Notes: a model not told the origin generated them from the sequence alone. A stretch of DNA of 64,000 nucleotides from Streptomyces spiralis (GCF_014654675.1 NZ_BNBC01000013.1:79542-143541); one strand, 5' to 3'. Counted from the first letter of the stretch, positions 37,859 through 46,986 are shown. Numbers and translations: made by a program.

Positions 37859-39499
37859 TCACCCCTTGCTCACCGACGTCAGGATCTCCGGTAGCCGGGC
37901 CGCCGTGCGGGGGGCCGCGAGCCGTAGGCCCGCGTAGGTGATCGCGGCGCCGTACGCCGCGCCCGCCGGGAGCAGGAGCCAGCTCCAGGTGTCGCCGGTC
38001 GCGCTGACGTTCGCCCAGATGGCCAGGGCGATGACGGGGGAGGACAGCAGGGCCGCCGAGACCATGCCGCCGGCGATGGCGATCCAGGCGAGGCCCGCCT
38101 GGCCGGGGGCCACGTTCTTGTGGCCCTCCTGCGGGATGGAGTACGGGAAGCGCGCCGAGGTCCACGCGCCGGTCGCCAGCATCGCGCCGAGCAGGGAGAA
38201 GGACAGGCCGAGCACCTCGGGCAGCCGTGGCCAGTCGCCGAGCAGTGCCGTCGTCACCACCGTGACCAGGGTGGCGTAGGGGAGGGTCACCACCAGCAGG
38301 GCCAGCGCCCGTCCGCGCAGCTCGAGGTAGGCGTCGCGCGGGGTGGAGATCGTCAGCGCGACCATCCAGAAGGCGGAGGTGTCCTGCCCGAACTGGTTGT
38401 ACATCTGGATGCCGAGCATCCCGGCGGCGAAGCAGGCGAAGTAGAGCGATCCGGTGCCCTGGAGGGCGTTGAACACCGGCACGATCAGGCCGATGGCCAG
38501 CGAGGTCACCCAGGCCGCCTTGGTCTTCGGGTCGCGCCAGACGTAGCGCAGGCTGCGTTCCATGACGGTGCCGGTGCGGCCGGAGGGCAGCAGCCGGGTC
38601 AGTCCGCCGGTGCGGGACCGGTCGCGGGCTGCGGTGTCGGCGGGCTGGAGCGTGGAGGCGTCGGGGGAGGTCATCAGGCGGGTCAGGGTGCGCGCCCACA
38701 TCGTCAGGAGTGCGGCCAGGGCGGCCGCGGTCAGTGCGAGCTGGGCCACCGCGACGCCGTACGAGCCGTCGCTCACCGAGTCCACCGCGCCCACCGCCGA
38801 CGCGGGCGGCACCCAGCGGACCACGTCCGCCACCGGGTCGAGCCGGCCGAGTCCCGACGAACCCAGCCGCTGCATGCCGAAGTTGACCAGTTGCGCGCCG
38901 ATCGCGATGACCAGTCCGCTGAGCACCGCGAGGTCCCGGCCCTTGCGGCTGGTCAGCAGCCGGGTGTTGGCGGCGGCCACGGCCCGGGCGAGGGCCACGC
39001 ACACCAGCAGGGCGAGCAGCAGCGCGAGGACCGCGACGGCGTACGCCGCCGCCCCGTGCGCCACCGAGATCACACAGCCCGTCAGCAGCAGCACCGTGAA
39101 CAGCGGCCCGATGCCGACCAGGGAGGCCGCCAGCAGCGCCCGGACGAGCGGCTGCGGGCGCAGCGGCAGCATCACCAGACGGGTGGGGTCCAGGGTCTCG
39201 TCGCCGCTGGGGAAGAACAGCGGCATCACCGCCCAGCCCAGGGCCAGTACGGCCGTGCCCAGCACGGTCACGGAGGCGATGTGCGCGTGCCCGCGCAGCA
39301 GGATCATGCCGAGCAGCTGGGACACGGCGAACAGCAGCGCGACGACGGCCGACGCGATGTACGCGGCGCGCCGGCCGCCGGACCGCCGCAGCCCGCCGCG
39401 CAGCAGCGACAGCTTCAGCCGTACGACGACGGGGGTGATCGAGCCGCCGGCGGCGCTCGGCGAGGTGGTGTTCACGGCGGTGTTCGCGGCGGTGCTCAT
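37859..39499 (-). CDS. ABC transporter permease
   Basis: A 546-residue membrane protein with about 11-12 helices, for example AAYIASAVVALLFAVSQLLG, VTVLGTAVLALGWAVMPLFF and GLVIAIGAQLVNFGM. A soluble loop near 290-330 (TSPDASTLQPADTAARDRSR) precedes the second half. It is an ABC-2-like exporter permease common beside a CcmA-type ATPase in actinobacteria. The ATG overlaps the ATPase stop in ATGA, showing coupling with that gene. The substrate is unknown. Confidence 0.88.
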   Translation of the reverse strand: MSTAANTAVNTTSPSAAGGSITPVVVRLKLSLLRGGLRRSGGRRAAYIASAVVALLFAVSQLLGMILLRGHAHIASVTVLGTAVLALGWAVMPLFFPSGDETLDPTRLVMLPLRPQPLVRALLAASLVGIGPLFTVLLLTGCVISVAHGAAAYAVAVLALLLALLVCVALARAVAAANTRLLTSRKGRDLAVLSGLVIAIGAQLVNFGMQRLGSSGLGRLDPVADVVRWVPPASAVGAVDSVSDGSYGVAVAQLALTAAALAALLTMWARTLTRLMTSPDASTLQPADTAARDRSRTGGLTRLLPSGRTGTVMERSLRYVWRDPKTKAAWVTSLAIGLIVPVFNALQGTGSLYFACFAAGMLGIQMYNQFGQDTSAFWMVALTISTPRDAYLELRGRALALLVVTLPYATLVTVVTTALLGDWPRLPEVLGLSFSLLGAMLATGAWTSARFPYSIPQEGHKNVAPGQAGLAWIAIAGGMVSAALLSSPVIALAIWANVSATGDTWSWLLLPAGAAYGAAITYAGLRLAAPRTAARLPEILTSVSKG

Positions 39500-40272
39500 C
39501 GGGTGCCTCCGCCCAGCCAGTCGAGGTCGGAACCGGCTTCCCGGCCCTGCGCGCCGACGAGTTCGAGGAACGCCCGCTGAAGGCTGGGGGCCTGGCCGCG
39601 CACCTCGGCGAGGGTGCCGTGGGCGCGGATGCGGCCCGCGGCCATGACGGCCACCCAGTCGCACAGGGACTCGACCAGTTCCATGACGTGCGAGGAGAAC
39701 ACGACGGTCGCGCCGGAGGCGGTGTACCGCTCCAGGACGCCCCGGATGGTCTGCGCGGACACGGGGTCGACGCCCTCGAACGGCTCGTCGAGGAAGAGGA
39801 CTTCGGGGTTGTGGAGGAGCGCGCAGGCGAGTCCGATCTTCTTGCGCATGCCGGTCGAGTAGTCGACGACGAGTTTGTGCTGGGCGCCGGACAGGTCGAG
39901 TACGTCGAGCAGTTGGGTGGCCCGGCGGTCCACCTCGGCTCCGGGCAGCCCGCGCAGCCGCCCGGAGTACGACAGCAGTTCCCGGCCCGACAGCCGCTCG
40001 AAGAGCCGGAGTCCCTCGGGCAGCACCCCGATCCGCGCCTTCACCGCCACCGGGTCCCGCCACACGTCGTGCCCGACGACCTCGACGGTTCCCTGATCGG
40101 GTCGCAGCAGCCCGGTCACCATGGACAGCGTGGTGGTCTTGCCTGCCCCGTTGGGCCCCACCAGGCCGATGAACTTCCCGGCGGGCAGCTCCAGATCGAT
40201 CCCGGCGACGGCGACCTGCTGCCCGAACCGCTTCCAGAGCCCCTGGACACGTACGGCACTGTTACTCACCAC
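39496..40272 (-). CDS. ABC transporter ATP-binding protein
   Basis: A 258-residue CcmA/NodI-type ATPase. Walker A GPNGAGKTTT (about 40-49), Q-loop GVLPEGLRLF, signature YSTGMRKKIGLA (where LSGGQ reads STGMR), Walker B VLFLDEPFEGVDP and the switch His in VVFSSHVMELVE are intact. The altered signature is seen in many actinobacterial exporters. It pairs with the permease immediately downstream. Start at the ATG; the next codon is GTG, an equivalent choice. Confidence 0.92.
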   Translation of the reverse strand: MVSNSAVRVQGLWKRFGQQVAVAGIDLELPAGKFIGLVGPNGAGKTTTLSMVTGLLRPDQGTVEVVGHDVWRDPVAVKARIGVLPEGLRLFERLSGRELLSYSGRLRGLPGAEVDRRATQLLDVLDLSGAQHKLVVDYSTGMRKKIGLACALLHNPEVLFLDEPFEGVDPVSAQTIRGVLERYTASGATVVFSSHVMELVESLCDWVAVMAAGRIRAHGTLAEVRGQAPSLQRAFLELVGAQGREAGSDLDWLGGGTR

Positions 40273-40348
40273 TGCTGCTCCCTCCGTCAGGTGAACCCTA
40301 CGAGGGAGCCCGGTGCGTCTACGGCCCCCAGCGCGCCACGGCCCTCGG

Positions 40349-40433
40349 CGCGTCCATCGCCGTCAGCGTGTCCATCGCCGTCAACGCGCCCATCGCCGTC
40401 AGCGTGTCCATCGCCGTCAATGTGCCCACCGCC
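40349..40433. repeat. 18-bp minisatellite, 4.7 copies
   Basis: Units CGxG(T/C)CCATCGCCGTCA(G/A) repeat at exact 18-bp spacing (40349, 40367, 40385, 40403, partial 40421) between the ABC genes and the PrimPol gene. Two sub-types alternate. The gap 40273-40460 is otherwise empty. Confidence 0.85.
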
Positions 40434-40460
40434 CCTGCTCCCGTCCTCGCCGCCGGGCCC

Positions 40461-41150
40461 CTACCGGTCCCTGCCGCACGCGTAGGCCAGCGCCGAGATC
40501 AGCTCCTCCGCGTCCGGCAGCCACCGGTTCGCCGGGGTCGGCCGGCAGGCCCACTGCACGGCGCCCCGCGACCCGTACCGCGTGGGCGGCGCGGCCACGT
40601 ACGCGCCCTCGCCCAGCGCGAGCAGGTCCAGGGACCCCGGCGCCCAGCCCAGTTTGCGCAGCAGGTCCGGCAGTTTGGCGCAGGCCCCCGGCAGCACGAA
40701 GAACTGCATGCGCCGCTCGGGGGTCAGCGTCACCGGCCCGAGGGTCAGCTCCAGCCGCTCCATACGGGCCAGCGCGAGGAACCCGGCCGTCTCCGGGACG
40801 CAGATCGCGTCGAACGTACGGCCCGTGGGGAGCAGGATCGAGGCGGTCGGCTGCCTCTGCCACATCCGGCGGGCCACGGTGGCGCTGCCGGTCGCCAGGG
40901 TCGCCCAGTCCTCGCGCGCCGGGTGCGCGCCGGGCGCGGCGCACGCCGGGTCGCCGCAGGAGCAGCGCTGCACCCCGTCAACGGCCTCCAGCCAGGTGCC
41001 GGGGAACACGTCCCAGTGGCGCTCCTCGGCATAGCGAACGGCGGTCTCCAGCAGCGAGTCCCCGCGCTGCTTGGGGATCTGACCGGCAATCTGTGCGGCG
41101 TGCGTGCCCGGGATCGTCTCTTCCACGCCCCACTCAACTCCCGCGCCCAC
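40461..41150 (-). CDS. Bifunctional DNA primase/polymerase (PrimPol N-domain) family protein
   Basis: A 229-residue protein of the Prim-Pol N-terminal domain family (PF09250 type), seen in plasmid replication proteins and in orphan Streptomyces copies. Typical segments are LLETAVRYAEERHWDVFPG, a Cys pair region CSCGDPACAAPGAHPARED, ASILLPTGRTFDAICVPE, and VAAPPTRYGSRGAVQW near the end. The catalytic DxD/His arrangement is not obvious: the FDAICVP strand has one Asp. It may be a domesticated, possibly inactive copy. GTG at 41150 is used; GTG at 41126 is an alternative. Confidence 0.8.
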   Translation of the reverse strand: MGAGVEWGVEETIPGTHAAQIAGQIPKQRGDSLLETAVRYAEERHWDVFPGTWLEAVDGVQRCSCGDPACAAPGAHPAREDWATLATGSATVARRMWQRQPTASILLPTGRTFDAICVPETAGFLALARMERLELTLGPVTLTPERRMQFFVLPGACAKLPDLLRKLGWAPGSLDLLALGEGAYVAAPPTRYGSRGAVQWACRPTPANRWLPDAEELISALAYACGRDR

Positions 41151-41504
41151 CTGGAGTTACGGGTGGTGCGGGAGTCTCGCGGCACGGTTCCGCGCGCGGG
41201 AGGGGAGCATCGATTCCGCGCCCGGGGCGCATGGATGCATGTGTGGGGGCGCGCGGGAGGATCGCCGGCAGGCGCTGGGTAATCCTCTGTGCGGGGGTAT
41301 CCGCCTTTACCCCGGCAATCTTCGCATGTCTCGCATTTTCGTTATGTCGTTGGGGCATTGATCTTCACAGCCGGACCCTCCGCCGGGACGCGGACGGGTC
41401 CGGCCGTGCGGAACACGTCAACGTCGGTGCACGGGCAGGGCACCGGAGCCACACGGCGAGTGAGCCGAAGGGGCGAGCCGCCACGAAGGCAGGGGGTTAA
41501 CGCC
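41151..41504. other. Intergenic region upstream of the HTH regulator
   Basis: A 354-base gap with divergent promoters. A dyad GGGGTA (41294-41299) / TACCCC (41308-41313) is followed by AT-richer sequence (CATTTTCGTTATGTC), a plausible promoter zone. An open frame crosses it into the regulator gene, but its composition is not coding-like. Confidence 0.5.
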
Positions 41505-42890
41505 ATGGCCGCAAGGCCTCTCGTCGCGCGGCAGCCGAACGAACGGCTGCAGGCGCTCATCCAGGAAGCGGGCTGCTCGAACGCCGGACTGGCCCGCCGG
41601 GTCAACATGTGCGGCGCCGAGCACGGCCTCGACCTTCGCTACGACAAGACGTCCGTGGCGCGCTGGCTGCGCGGGCAGCAGCCACGCGGCCGGGCCCCGG
41701 CGATCATCGCGGAGGCGCTGGGCCGCAAGCTCGGCCGTACGGTCACGATCGACGAGATCGGCATGGCCAACGGCAAGAACCTCGCCTCGGGAGTGGGTCT
41801 CCAGTTCTCGCCGACGGTACTGGGGGCCATCGAGCAGGTCTGCGAGCTGTGGCGCAGCGACGTGGGCCGGCGGGACTTCCTGTCCGGCTCCTCCGTCGCC
41901 GCCTCCGCGCTGGTCGAGCCGAGCCGCGACTGGCTGATCACCGCACCGGACGGGCAGGTCGCGCGCTCGGCCGGGCCCCGGGTGGGCCAGTCCGACGTGG
42001 CGGCCGTACGGGCCATGACGCAGGCCCTGGTCGACCTGGACCACACCTACGGCAGCGGGCATGTGCGCCCGGTGGTCGTGCACTACCTCAACAGCGTGGT
42101 CTCGGGGCTGCTGGCGGGGTCGTACCGGGAGGCGGTGGGCCGCGATCTGTTCGCCGCCGTGTCGCGGTTGACGGAGCTCGCCGGCTACATGGCCGTGGAC
42201 ACCGGCCAACCCGGCCTGGCCCAGCGGTACTACATCCAGGCGCTGCGGCTCGCCCAGGCGGCCGGGGACCGCGGTTACGGCGGTTACGTGCTGGCCGCCT
42301 CCATGAGCCACCTGGCCGCACAGCTCGGAAACCCGCGTGAGATCGCGCAGTTGGCGCGGGCGGCGCAGGAGGGAGCGCGGGGTCGCGTGACACCGCGCGC
42401 GGAGGCGATGTTCCACGCGGCGGAGGCGCGCGGGCACGCGCTGATGGGCGATGTGCGGGCGGCCGAGCTGTCCGCGGGCCGGGCGGTGAGCGCGCTGGAG
42501 TCCGCCGAGACGGACTCCGGGGACGACCCGGCGTGGATCGCGCACTTCGACGAGGCCTATCTCGCCGACGAGTTGGCGCACTGCTACCGGGACCTGGGCC
42601 GGCCGGAGGCGGCGGCACGGCAGGCGGAGGCGTCGCTGGCCGGGCATCCCGCCTCGCGGGCCCGGCGCCGGGCGATCGGCTATGTGCTGCTCGCCACGGC
42701 GCAGGTGCAGCAACGGGAGGTCGAACAGGCCTGCAGCACCGGCCTGAAGGCCGTGGAGCTGCTTCAGACCCTGCGCTCCGACCGGGGCGTGGAGTACCTG
42801 GAGGACTTTCAGCAGCGTCTCGACCCGTACCGGGAGGAGTCGGTGGTAAGGGAGTTCGGGGCGCGGCTGGAGGTGCGGGCGGCGGCCTGA
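41505..42890 (+). CDS. NsdA-like helix-turn-helix/TPR regulator
   Basis: A 461-residue protein. The N-terminal XRE-like HTH (about 12-70) contains ERLQALIQEAGCSNAGLARR and KTSVARWLRGQQPRGRAPAI. The remainder is helical with TPR-type repeats (about 180-440: LAQRYYIQALRLAQAAGDRG, AELSAGRAVSALESAE, AARQAEASLAGHPAS). The pattern fits Streptomyces regulators of the NsdA/NsdB group, which affect sporulation and antibiotic production; the assignment to that group is by layout, not by close similarity. ATG at 41505 after AGGGGG. A RRDFL motif near 126 is reminiscent of twin-Arg-like sequences in this family. Confidence 0.82.
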   Translation: MAARPLVARQPNERLQALIQEAGCSNAGLARRVNMCGAEHGLDLRYDKTSVARWLRGQQPRGRAPAIIAEALGRKLGRTVTIDEIGMANGKNLASGVGLQFSPTVLGAIEQVCELWRSDVGRRDFLSGSSVAASALVEPSRDWLITAPDGQVARSAGPRVGQSDVAAVRAMTQALVDLDHTYGSGHVRPVVVHYLNSVVSGLLAGSYREAVGRDLFAAVSRLTELAGYMAVDTGQPGLAQRYYIQALRLAQAAGDRGYGGYVLAASMSHLAAQLGNPREIAQLARAAQEGARGRVTPRAEAMFHAAEARGHALMGDVRAAELSAGRAVSALESAETDSGDDPAWIAHFDEAYLADELAHCYRDLGRPEAAARQAEASLAGHPASRARRRAIGYVLLATAQVQQREVEQACSTGLKAVELLQTLRSDRGVEYLEDFQQRLDPYREESVVREFGARLEVRAAA

Positions 42891-43047
42891 ACGCGCGTGC
42901 GCGGGTCACATACAGCGCCGTACGCGCGGGTTTTGTTACTGCCGTCACAGGGAAGGAGTGCGCGCCCGGTGCTGCGTGGCACCGGGCTCGGGGGACCCGG
43001 TAGCGTGAGCCGACGATTCCGAAGGTCCCCCAATCGTAGGAGTCCCG

Positions 43048-44868
43048 GTGACGCAGAGTGGACAGGGCGAGGAGCCCTCGGCGCGGCCCGCGCGCGAAGG
43101 CATCGTGCTGCCCTCCGACGGTGGGCAGCCCCTGCTGCCGGGCATGACGGGCGGTGCGGGCGGCCCGGCCGGCACCGGCGGGCCCGGCGGCCTGCCGCCC
43201 GCCCAGTCGGCCGGTCGGGCCGCGGCCCCGGCCGGCGGTCAGGCCTGGGGCCAGCCGTGGGGACCCGAGGGCGGGCAGACGGTGGCGCCGCAGCCCGGAC
43301 AGGGCTGGCAGTCTGCGCCCGACCAGTCCGCCCAGCCCTTCCAGACCTCCCAGTCCGCCCCGTCCTGGGGCTCGGGCGCCCCGGAGGCGTACCCGCAGGG
43401 CCCGCAGAACCCGCAGGGCCCCCAGGCCCCGTGGGGTGCCCACGGTCAGGCCGCCGGCCCGCTGCCCCCCGAGGGCGCCCCGGCCTACGGCGCCCAGGCG
43501 GGCGCCCCGCTGCCTCCGGCCGCGGACCCGTACGCCCCCCAGGCCGCCCCGCCGAGCCCGTACACGACCGGCGCGCACGGTGCCGCGCTGCCGCCGGCGG
43601 CGGGATCGGACCCGTACGGCGCCCCGGCCGGACAGCAGGCCGCACACGGCGCACACGGCGCGCCCGGCGTACCCGCCTACGGTGCCCCGGCGCACGGCGC
43701 GCCCGGCGGCGACGAGGGCGCCACTCAGTACCTTCCGCCGGTCGGTGCGGCTCCCGTGAACGAGGGGGCCACGCAGTACCTGCCGCCCGTGCCCGCCGCA
43801 CCGGCGGACGAGGGCGCGACGCAGTACATACCGCCGGTGGCGCCGGGGGCGATGCCGCCCGAGGCGTCCGGCGGCGACTCCTCGACCCGGTTCCTGGGCC
43901 GCGTACCGCAGGGTGGCGCGGGCCCGCTGCCGGGCGGCGACCCGGACGCCCAGGCCACCCAGTTCATCGCACCCGTGGAGGCCCAGGCGGCCGGGGCACC
44001 GGCAGCCCCGTACGGCGGCGGACCGAGCGCGGCCGGCGGGCGGCAGACACCCGCCGAGTTCGACAACCTGTTCCGCAGCGACGCCGGCGGCGCCCCGGCC
44101 ACCCAGCAGATGCCCCGCTTCCAGTCCCACGACGTTCCGCCCGGCCGGCCGGGCGCGCCCGGTCCGGGCGGGCCGTCCTCCTTCGTGGGGCAGGCCGGCG
44201 ACGGCGACGGCGACCCCGGCCGCGGGGGCAGACGGACCGGCTCGCGCGTGCCGCTGATCGCGGCCGTCGGCATCGGCATCGTCGTGCTCGGCGTCGGCGC
44301 GGGCGCCATGCTCAGCGGCGGTGGCGGAGGCGGCGGCGACAGCACCGACAAGAACACGAACGTCTCCGCCACGGCTCCCGCCACCGACTCCTCTGCCTCA
44401 CCGTCCGCCGACCCGGCCCGCGCGCAGGCGGTCGAGCTGGACAAGCTGCTGGCCGACAGCGGCAGCAGCCGCACCTCCGTGATCAACGCGGTCGCGAACG
44501 TCCGCAAGTGCGACAACCTGGACAGCTCGGCCAGCGACCTGCGCGACGCCGCCAAGCAGCGCAACGGCCTGGTGACCCGGCTGGGCCGACTCTCCGTCGA
44601 CAAGCTCCCCGGCAACGCCGAACTCACCAGCGCGCTCACCAGCGCGTGGAAGGCCTCGGCGTCGGCCGACCAGCACTACGCGGCCTGGGCGGACCAGGTC
44701 AAGGATAAGAAGGGCTGCAAGAAGGGCCACGCCCGCACCACCGCCGAGGCCCAGCAGGGCAACCGCCAGAGCGGTGTCGCCAGCGCCCAGAAGGTCAAGG
44801 CCGCGCAGCTGTGGAACACGATCGCGAAGAAGTACGGCCTCACCCAGCGCCAGCCGACCCAGCTCTGA
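43048..44868 (+). CDS. Membrane protein with disordered N-half, TQY repeats and extracellular domain
   Basis: A 606-residue protein from a GTG at 43048. Residues 1-400 are disordered (Pro, Gly, Ala, Gln). Three copies of EGATQYLPPV-like sequence occur at 229-270, followed by ATQFIAPV, EFDNLFRSD and ATQQMPRF. One helix follows (VPLIAAVGIGIVVLGVGAGA, about 408-427), then a Ser/Thr linker and a helical domain of 150 residues with two Cys (RKCDNL and KKGCKKGH). The orientation puts the repeats in the cytoplasm and the C-domain outside. The family is Streptomyces-wide but unassigned; TQY/FDxLFR motifs recall FHA/kinase targets. Confidence 0.82.
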   Translation: MTQSGQGEEPSARPAREGIVLPSDGGQPLLPGMTGGAGGPAGTGGPGGLPPAQSAGRAAAPAGGQAWGQPWGPEGGQTVAPQPGQGWQSAPDQSAQPFQTSQSAPSWGSGAPEAYPQGPQNPQGPQAPWGAHGQAAGPLPPEGAPAYGAQAGAPLPPAADPYAPQAAPPSPYTTGAHGAALPPAAGSDPYGAPAGQQAAHGAHGAPGVPAYGAPAHGAPGGDEGATQYLPPVGAAPVNEGATQYLPPVPAAPADEGATQYIPPVAPGAMPPEASGGDSSTRFLGRVPQGGAGPLPGGDPDAQATQFIAPVEAQAAGAPAAPYGGGPSAAGGRQTPAEFDNLFRSDAGGAPATQQMPRFQSHDVPPGRPGAPGPGGPSSFVGQAGDGDGDPGRGGRRTGSRVPLIAAVGIGIVVLGVGAGAMLSGGGGGGGDSTDKNTNVSATAPATDSSASPSADPARAQAVELDKLLADSGSSRTSVINAVANVRKCDNLDSSASDLRDAAKQRNGLVTRLGRLSVDKLPGNAELTSALTSAWKASASADQHYAAWADQVKDKKGCKKGHARTTAEAQQGNRQSGVASAQKVKAAQLWNTIAKKYGLTQRQPTQL

Positions 44869-44879
44869 GCGCCCCCGCT

Positions 44880-44906
44880 GCCCGGCTCCGCCGCTCGGAG
44901 CCGGGC
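44880..44906. terminator. Bidirectional terminator
   Basis: A perfect 10-bp stem, GCCCGGCTCC / GGAGCCGGGC, with a GCCGCTC loop, lies 11 bases after the membrane-protein stop and six bases before the stop of the convergent lipoprotein gene. Confidence 0.8.
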
Positions 44907-44912
44907 GGCGGA

Positions 44913-46226
44913 TCACTCCACGTCCGCGTCCTGCAGCGTCTTCGTCACGTCGACGAACCCCTTCGTGGCCGACACCAGCCGTCCCTGGCGCACCACCTGG
45001 AGGGTGACGTCGGCGTTGACCAGGCGGGCGAAGCCGGCGCCGGAGAACGGCCCCGACTGCTCCCAGCGCAGCGGCGGGGTCAGTCCGCCGGTGTCGACCC
45101 GCAGCCCGTCGTCGAGGGTGTGCCGTACGGAGTCGGCGCTGACCTCGCCGGAGCCGATCTTCTCCAGGACGGCCCGGAGCACGGTGTAGGCGATCCAGGT
45201 GGTCTGCACCCCGGCGTCCGCGGGGTCGACCCGGTTGTCACCGAAGGCCTCCTCGTTGATCACCTTCTTCATCGGGTCCCAGCGCGGGTCGCCCGCGACC
45301 GGGTACCAGCCGGTGACGTACGAGCCTTCGTAGGGCCCCGACGGTCCGCCGCTGGCGTCGACCACCGTCTGGTCGACGCTGCCGAGCACGGCGTCGGTGC
45401 GCACCGCCGGATAGTTCTCCCGGTCGCGGCGGAAGGAGTCCATGAAGATGCTGGTGCGCTCGCCCAGGGCCGGTATCACGCAGCCCTTCCTGCCCCGGTC
45501 GGCGGTGGCCTGCCGCAGCGCCCGGTCCGCCTCGGCGGAGTACTCGGTGGCGTCCTCGGGGGCCATCTGGTCGTGGGCGGGGGTGTGGCCGCCGGCCTTC
45601 AGGCCGGCGTTGAGCAGGCTGGGCAGTTCGTCGCCCGCGATGCTGTCGGGGCGGACGAGCGTGACGGGGCCGCAGTCGGCGGCCAGCTCCCGGCCGAGGC
45701 CGACCAGCAGGGTGGGCTGCCCGCCGTTGACGGGATAGGACAGCGCCCTGGTGAACTCGGTGCTGGTCACGCCGTAGCCGCCGATGTACGGGATGCCCGC
45801 GCCCTCCAGCGGAGGGAAGAAGGAGTCGCTGAACTGGCTGTAGGAGCCGACGACGGCGACCACGTTCTCCTGGACGGCGCGCCGGGCGCACTTGCCGGCC
45901 TGCACGCTGTCGTTGCCGTCGTTGCAGGTGAGGACCTTCAGCTTGTGGCCCGCGATGCCGCCGTGGGCGTTGACCCAGCGGGCGTAGGCGCGGGCCATGG
46001 CGGGCATGCCGGGCTTGTTGGTCGCCTTGGTCCCGTCCGGCGCCCAGGTCATCACGGTGACGGTGCCGTCCCCGGAGCCCCCCGTGGCACCGGGGACGAC
46101 ACCGCAGCCCGCGGCGAGCGACGCGCACGCCGCCAGTGCGCCCGCGGACAGAAGGGCTCTGCGCCTTCCGGCGGGGCGGGTGGGGGCGGGGAGGTTCGTG
46201 CTGCGCGTACGTCGCCTGCCGGTCAT
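44913..46226 (-). CDS. Branched-chain amino-acid-type ABC substrate-binding lipoprotein
   Basis: A 437-residue periplasmic-binding-fold lipoprotein. The N-terminus has RRR then LLSAGALAACASLAAGCG, a lipobox (LAAGC) with lipidated Cys about residue 41. The mature protein has the LivJ/Peripla_BP_6 layout: ARWVNAHGGIAGHKLKVL, DNDSVQAGKCARRAVQENVV-like Cys-containing segment, VVAVVGSYSQFSDSF, GIPYIGGYGVT. No permease or ATPase gene is adjacent, so it is an orphan or sensor component. ATG 46226 is chosen for the tat/sec-like N-region; longer starts at 46259 and above are open. Confidence 0.87.
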   Translation of the reverse strand: MTGRRRTRSTNLPAPTRPAGRRRALLSAGALAACASLAAGCGVVPGATGGSGDGTVTVMTWAPDGTKATNKPGMPAMARAYARWVNAHGGIAGHKLKVLTCNDGNDSVQAGKCARRAVQENVVAVVGSYSQFSDSFFPPLEGAGIPYIGGYGVTSTEFTRALSYPVNGGQPTLLVGLGRELAADCGPVTLVRPDSIAGDELPSLLNAGLKAGGHTPAHDQMAPEDATEYSAEADRALRQATADRGRKGCVIPALGERTSIFMDSFRRDRENYPAVRTDAVLGSVDQTVVDASGGPSGPYEGSYVTGWYPVAGDPRWDPMKKVINEEAFGDNRVDPADAGVQTTWIAYTVLRAVLEKIGSGEVSADSVRHTLDDGLRVDTGGLTPPLRWEQSGPFSGAGFARLVNADVTLQVVRQGRLVSATKGFVDVTKTLQDADVE

Positions 46227-46343
46227 GCACACGCACGATTCCCGCACATCCCTAACCATGGAGTGACCCATGTTCAACAGCGGGTGACGCGCAGGTGAAT
46301 TACAGGGGCCGGTGAGTGTGCCGGGAGGGAGAACGTACGATCG

Positions 46344-46844
46344 ATGACCGTGCAAGGTTCGGAGAACTCTTCCCGTCGCGGCCGTCGCTCATCCACCATG
46401 GGCGGCATGCCACTCAACGACATGCCGTGGTGGCGCTGGCGCAGCAATGTGCGTTCCGCGCTGCACATGCTCTCCGACCCGGTGTTCCAGCGCGAGGTTT
46501 GGCTGGCGGGAGTCGAAGGTTACGGCGACGTCACCGACGCCGTCTACCGCCTGGTCGAGGACACCTGGCTGGACAACTGGTCCGCCGAGAAGTACGTCGG
46601 CACGATCTTCCGGGACTCCCAGGAGGCGGCCCTCGTCGACACCGCCGTGCTGCGGGTGCTGCGGCTCATGCACGAGGTCGGCCCGGACGCGCCGGTGGCC
46701 GCCTATCTCGACCACCACGGCTGGCCGGAGGCGGTCCGGGCGGCGCGGGACGCGCACGTGCGGATGGCGGTGAGCGACGGCGAGGACCCCGACGCCCCGC
46801 CGCGCAGCCTCGAGGTGCTGCGCATCCTCACCCGCGCCGCGTGA
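46344..46844 (+). CDS. Conserved Streptomyces protein of unknown function
   Basis: A 166-residue soluble protein. A conserved core begins at MGGMPLNDMPWWRWRSNVRS and is mostly helical, with Trp-rich and acidic stretches (LSDPVFQREVWLAGVEGYGD, VYRLVEDTWLDNWSAEKYVG). No catalytic motif is visible. Related proteins seem restricted to actinobacteria; I do not recognise a named family. ATG at 46344 has a TACGAT just before it; a later in-frame start at the Met of MGGMP is also possible. Its stop codon sits inside the first copy of the repeat at 46838. Confidence 0.75.
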   Translation: MTVQGSENSSRRGRRSSTMGGMPLNDMPWWRWRSNVRSALHMLSDPVFQREVWLAGVEGYGDVTDAVYRLVEDTWLDNWSAEKYVGTIFRDSQEAALVDTAVLRVLRLMHEVGPDAPVAAYLDHHGWPEAVRAARDAHVRMAVSDGEDPDAPPRSLEVLRILTRAA

Positions 46845-46907
46845 CCCGCAGCGGGCCGCGTGACCCGCACGGGGTTCGTACGACCCGCACGGCGCCGCGT
46901 GACCCGC
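46838..46907. repeat. Three copies of CGCGTGACCCGC
   Basis: Exact copies lie at 46838-46849, 46857-46868 and 46896-46907, with a degenerate fourth (GTACGACCCGC) between the last two. The first includes the stop of the upstream gene. Probably a local duplication in the spacer before purU. Confidence 0.8.
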
Positions 46908-46922
46908 GCCGCACAGGCTGCG

Positions 46923-46951
46923 GCCGCCGTCCCGTCCTGCGGGACGGCGGC
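46923..46951 (+). terminator. Hairpin between the hypothetical gene and purU
   Basis: A perfect 12-bp stem, GCCGCCGTCCCG / CGGGACGGCGGC, with a TCCTG loop. It lies 79 bases after the upstream stop and 36 bases before purU, so it may terminate the first gene or attenuate purU. Confidence 0.7.
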
Positions 46952-46986
46952 CCACGGCGGGCGGGGCGTGTGGGACCCTGTGGTGC

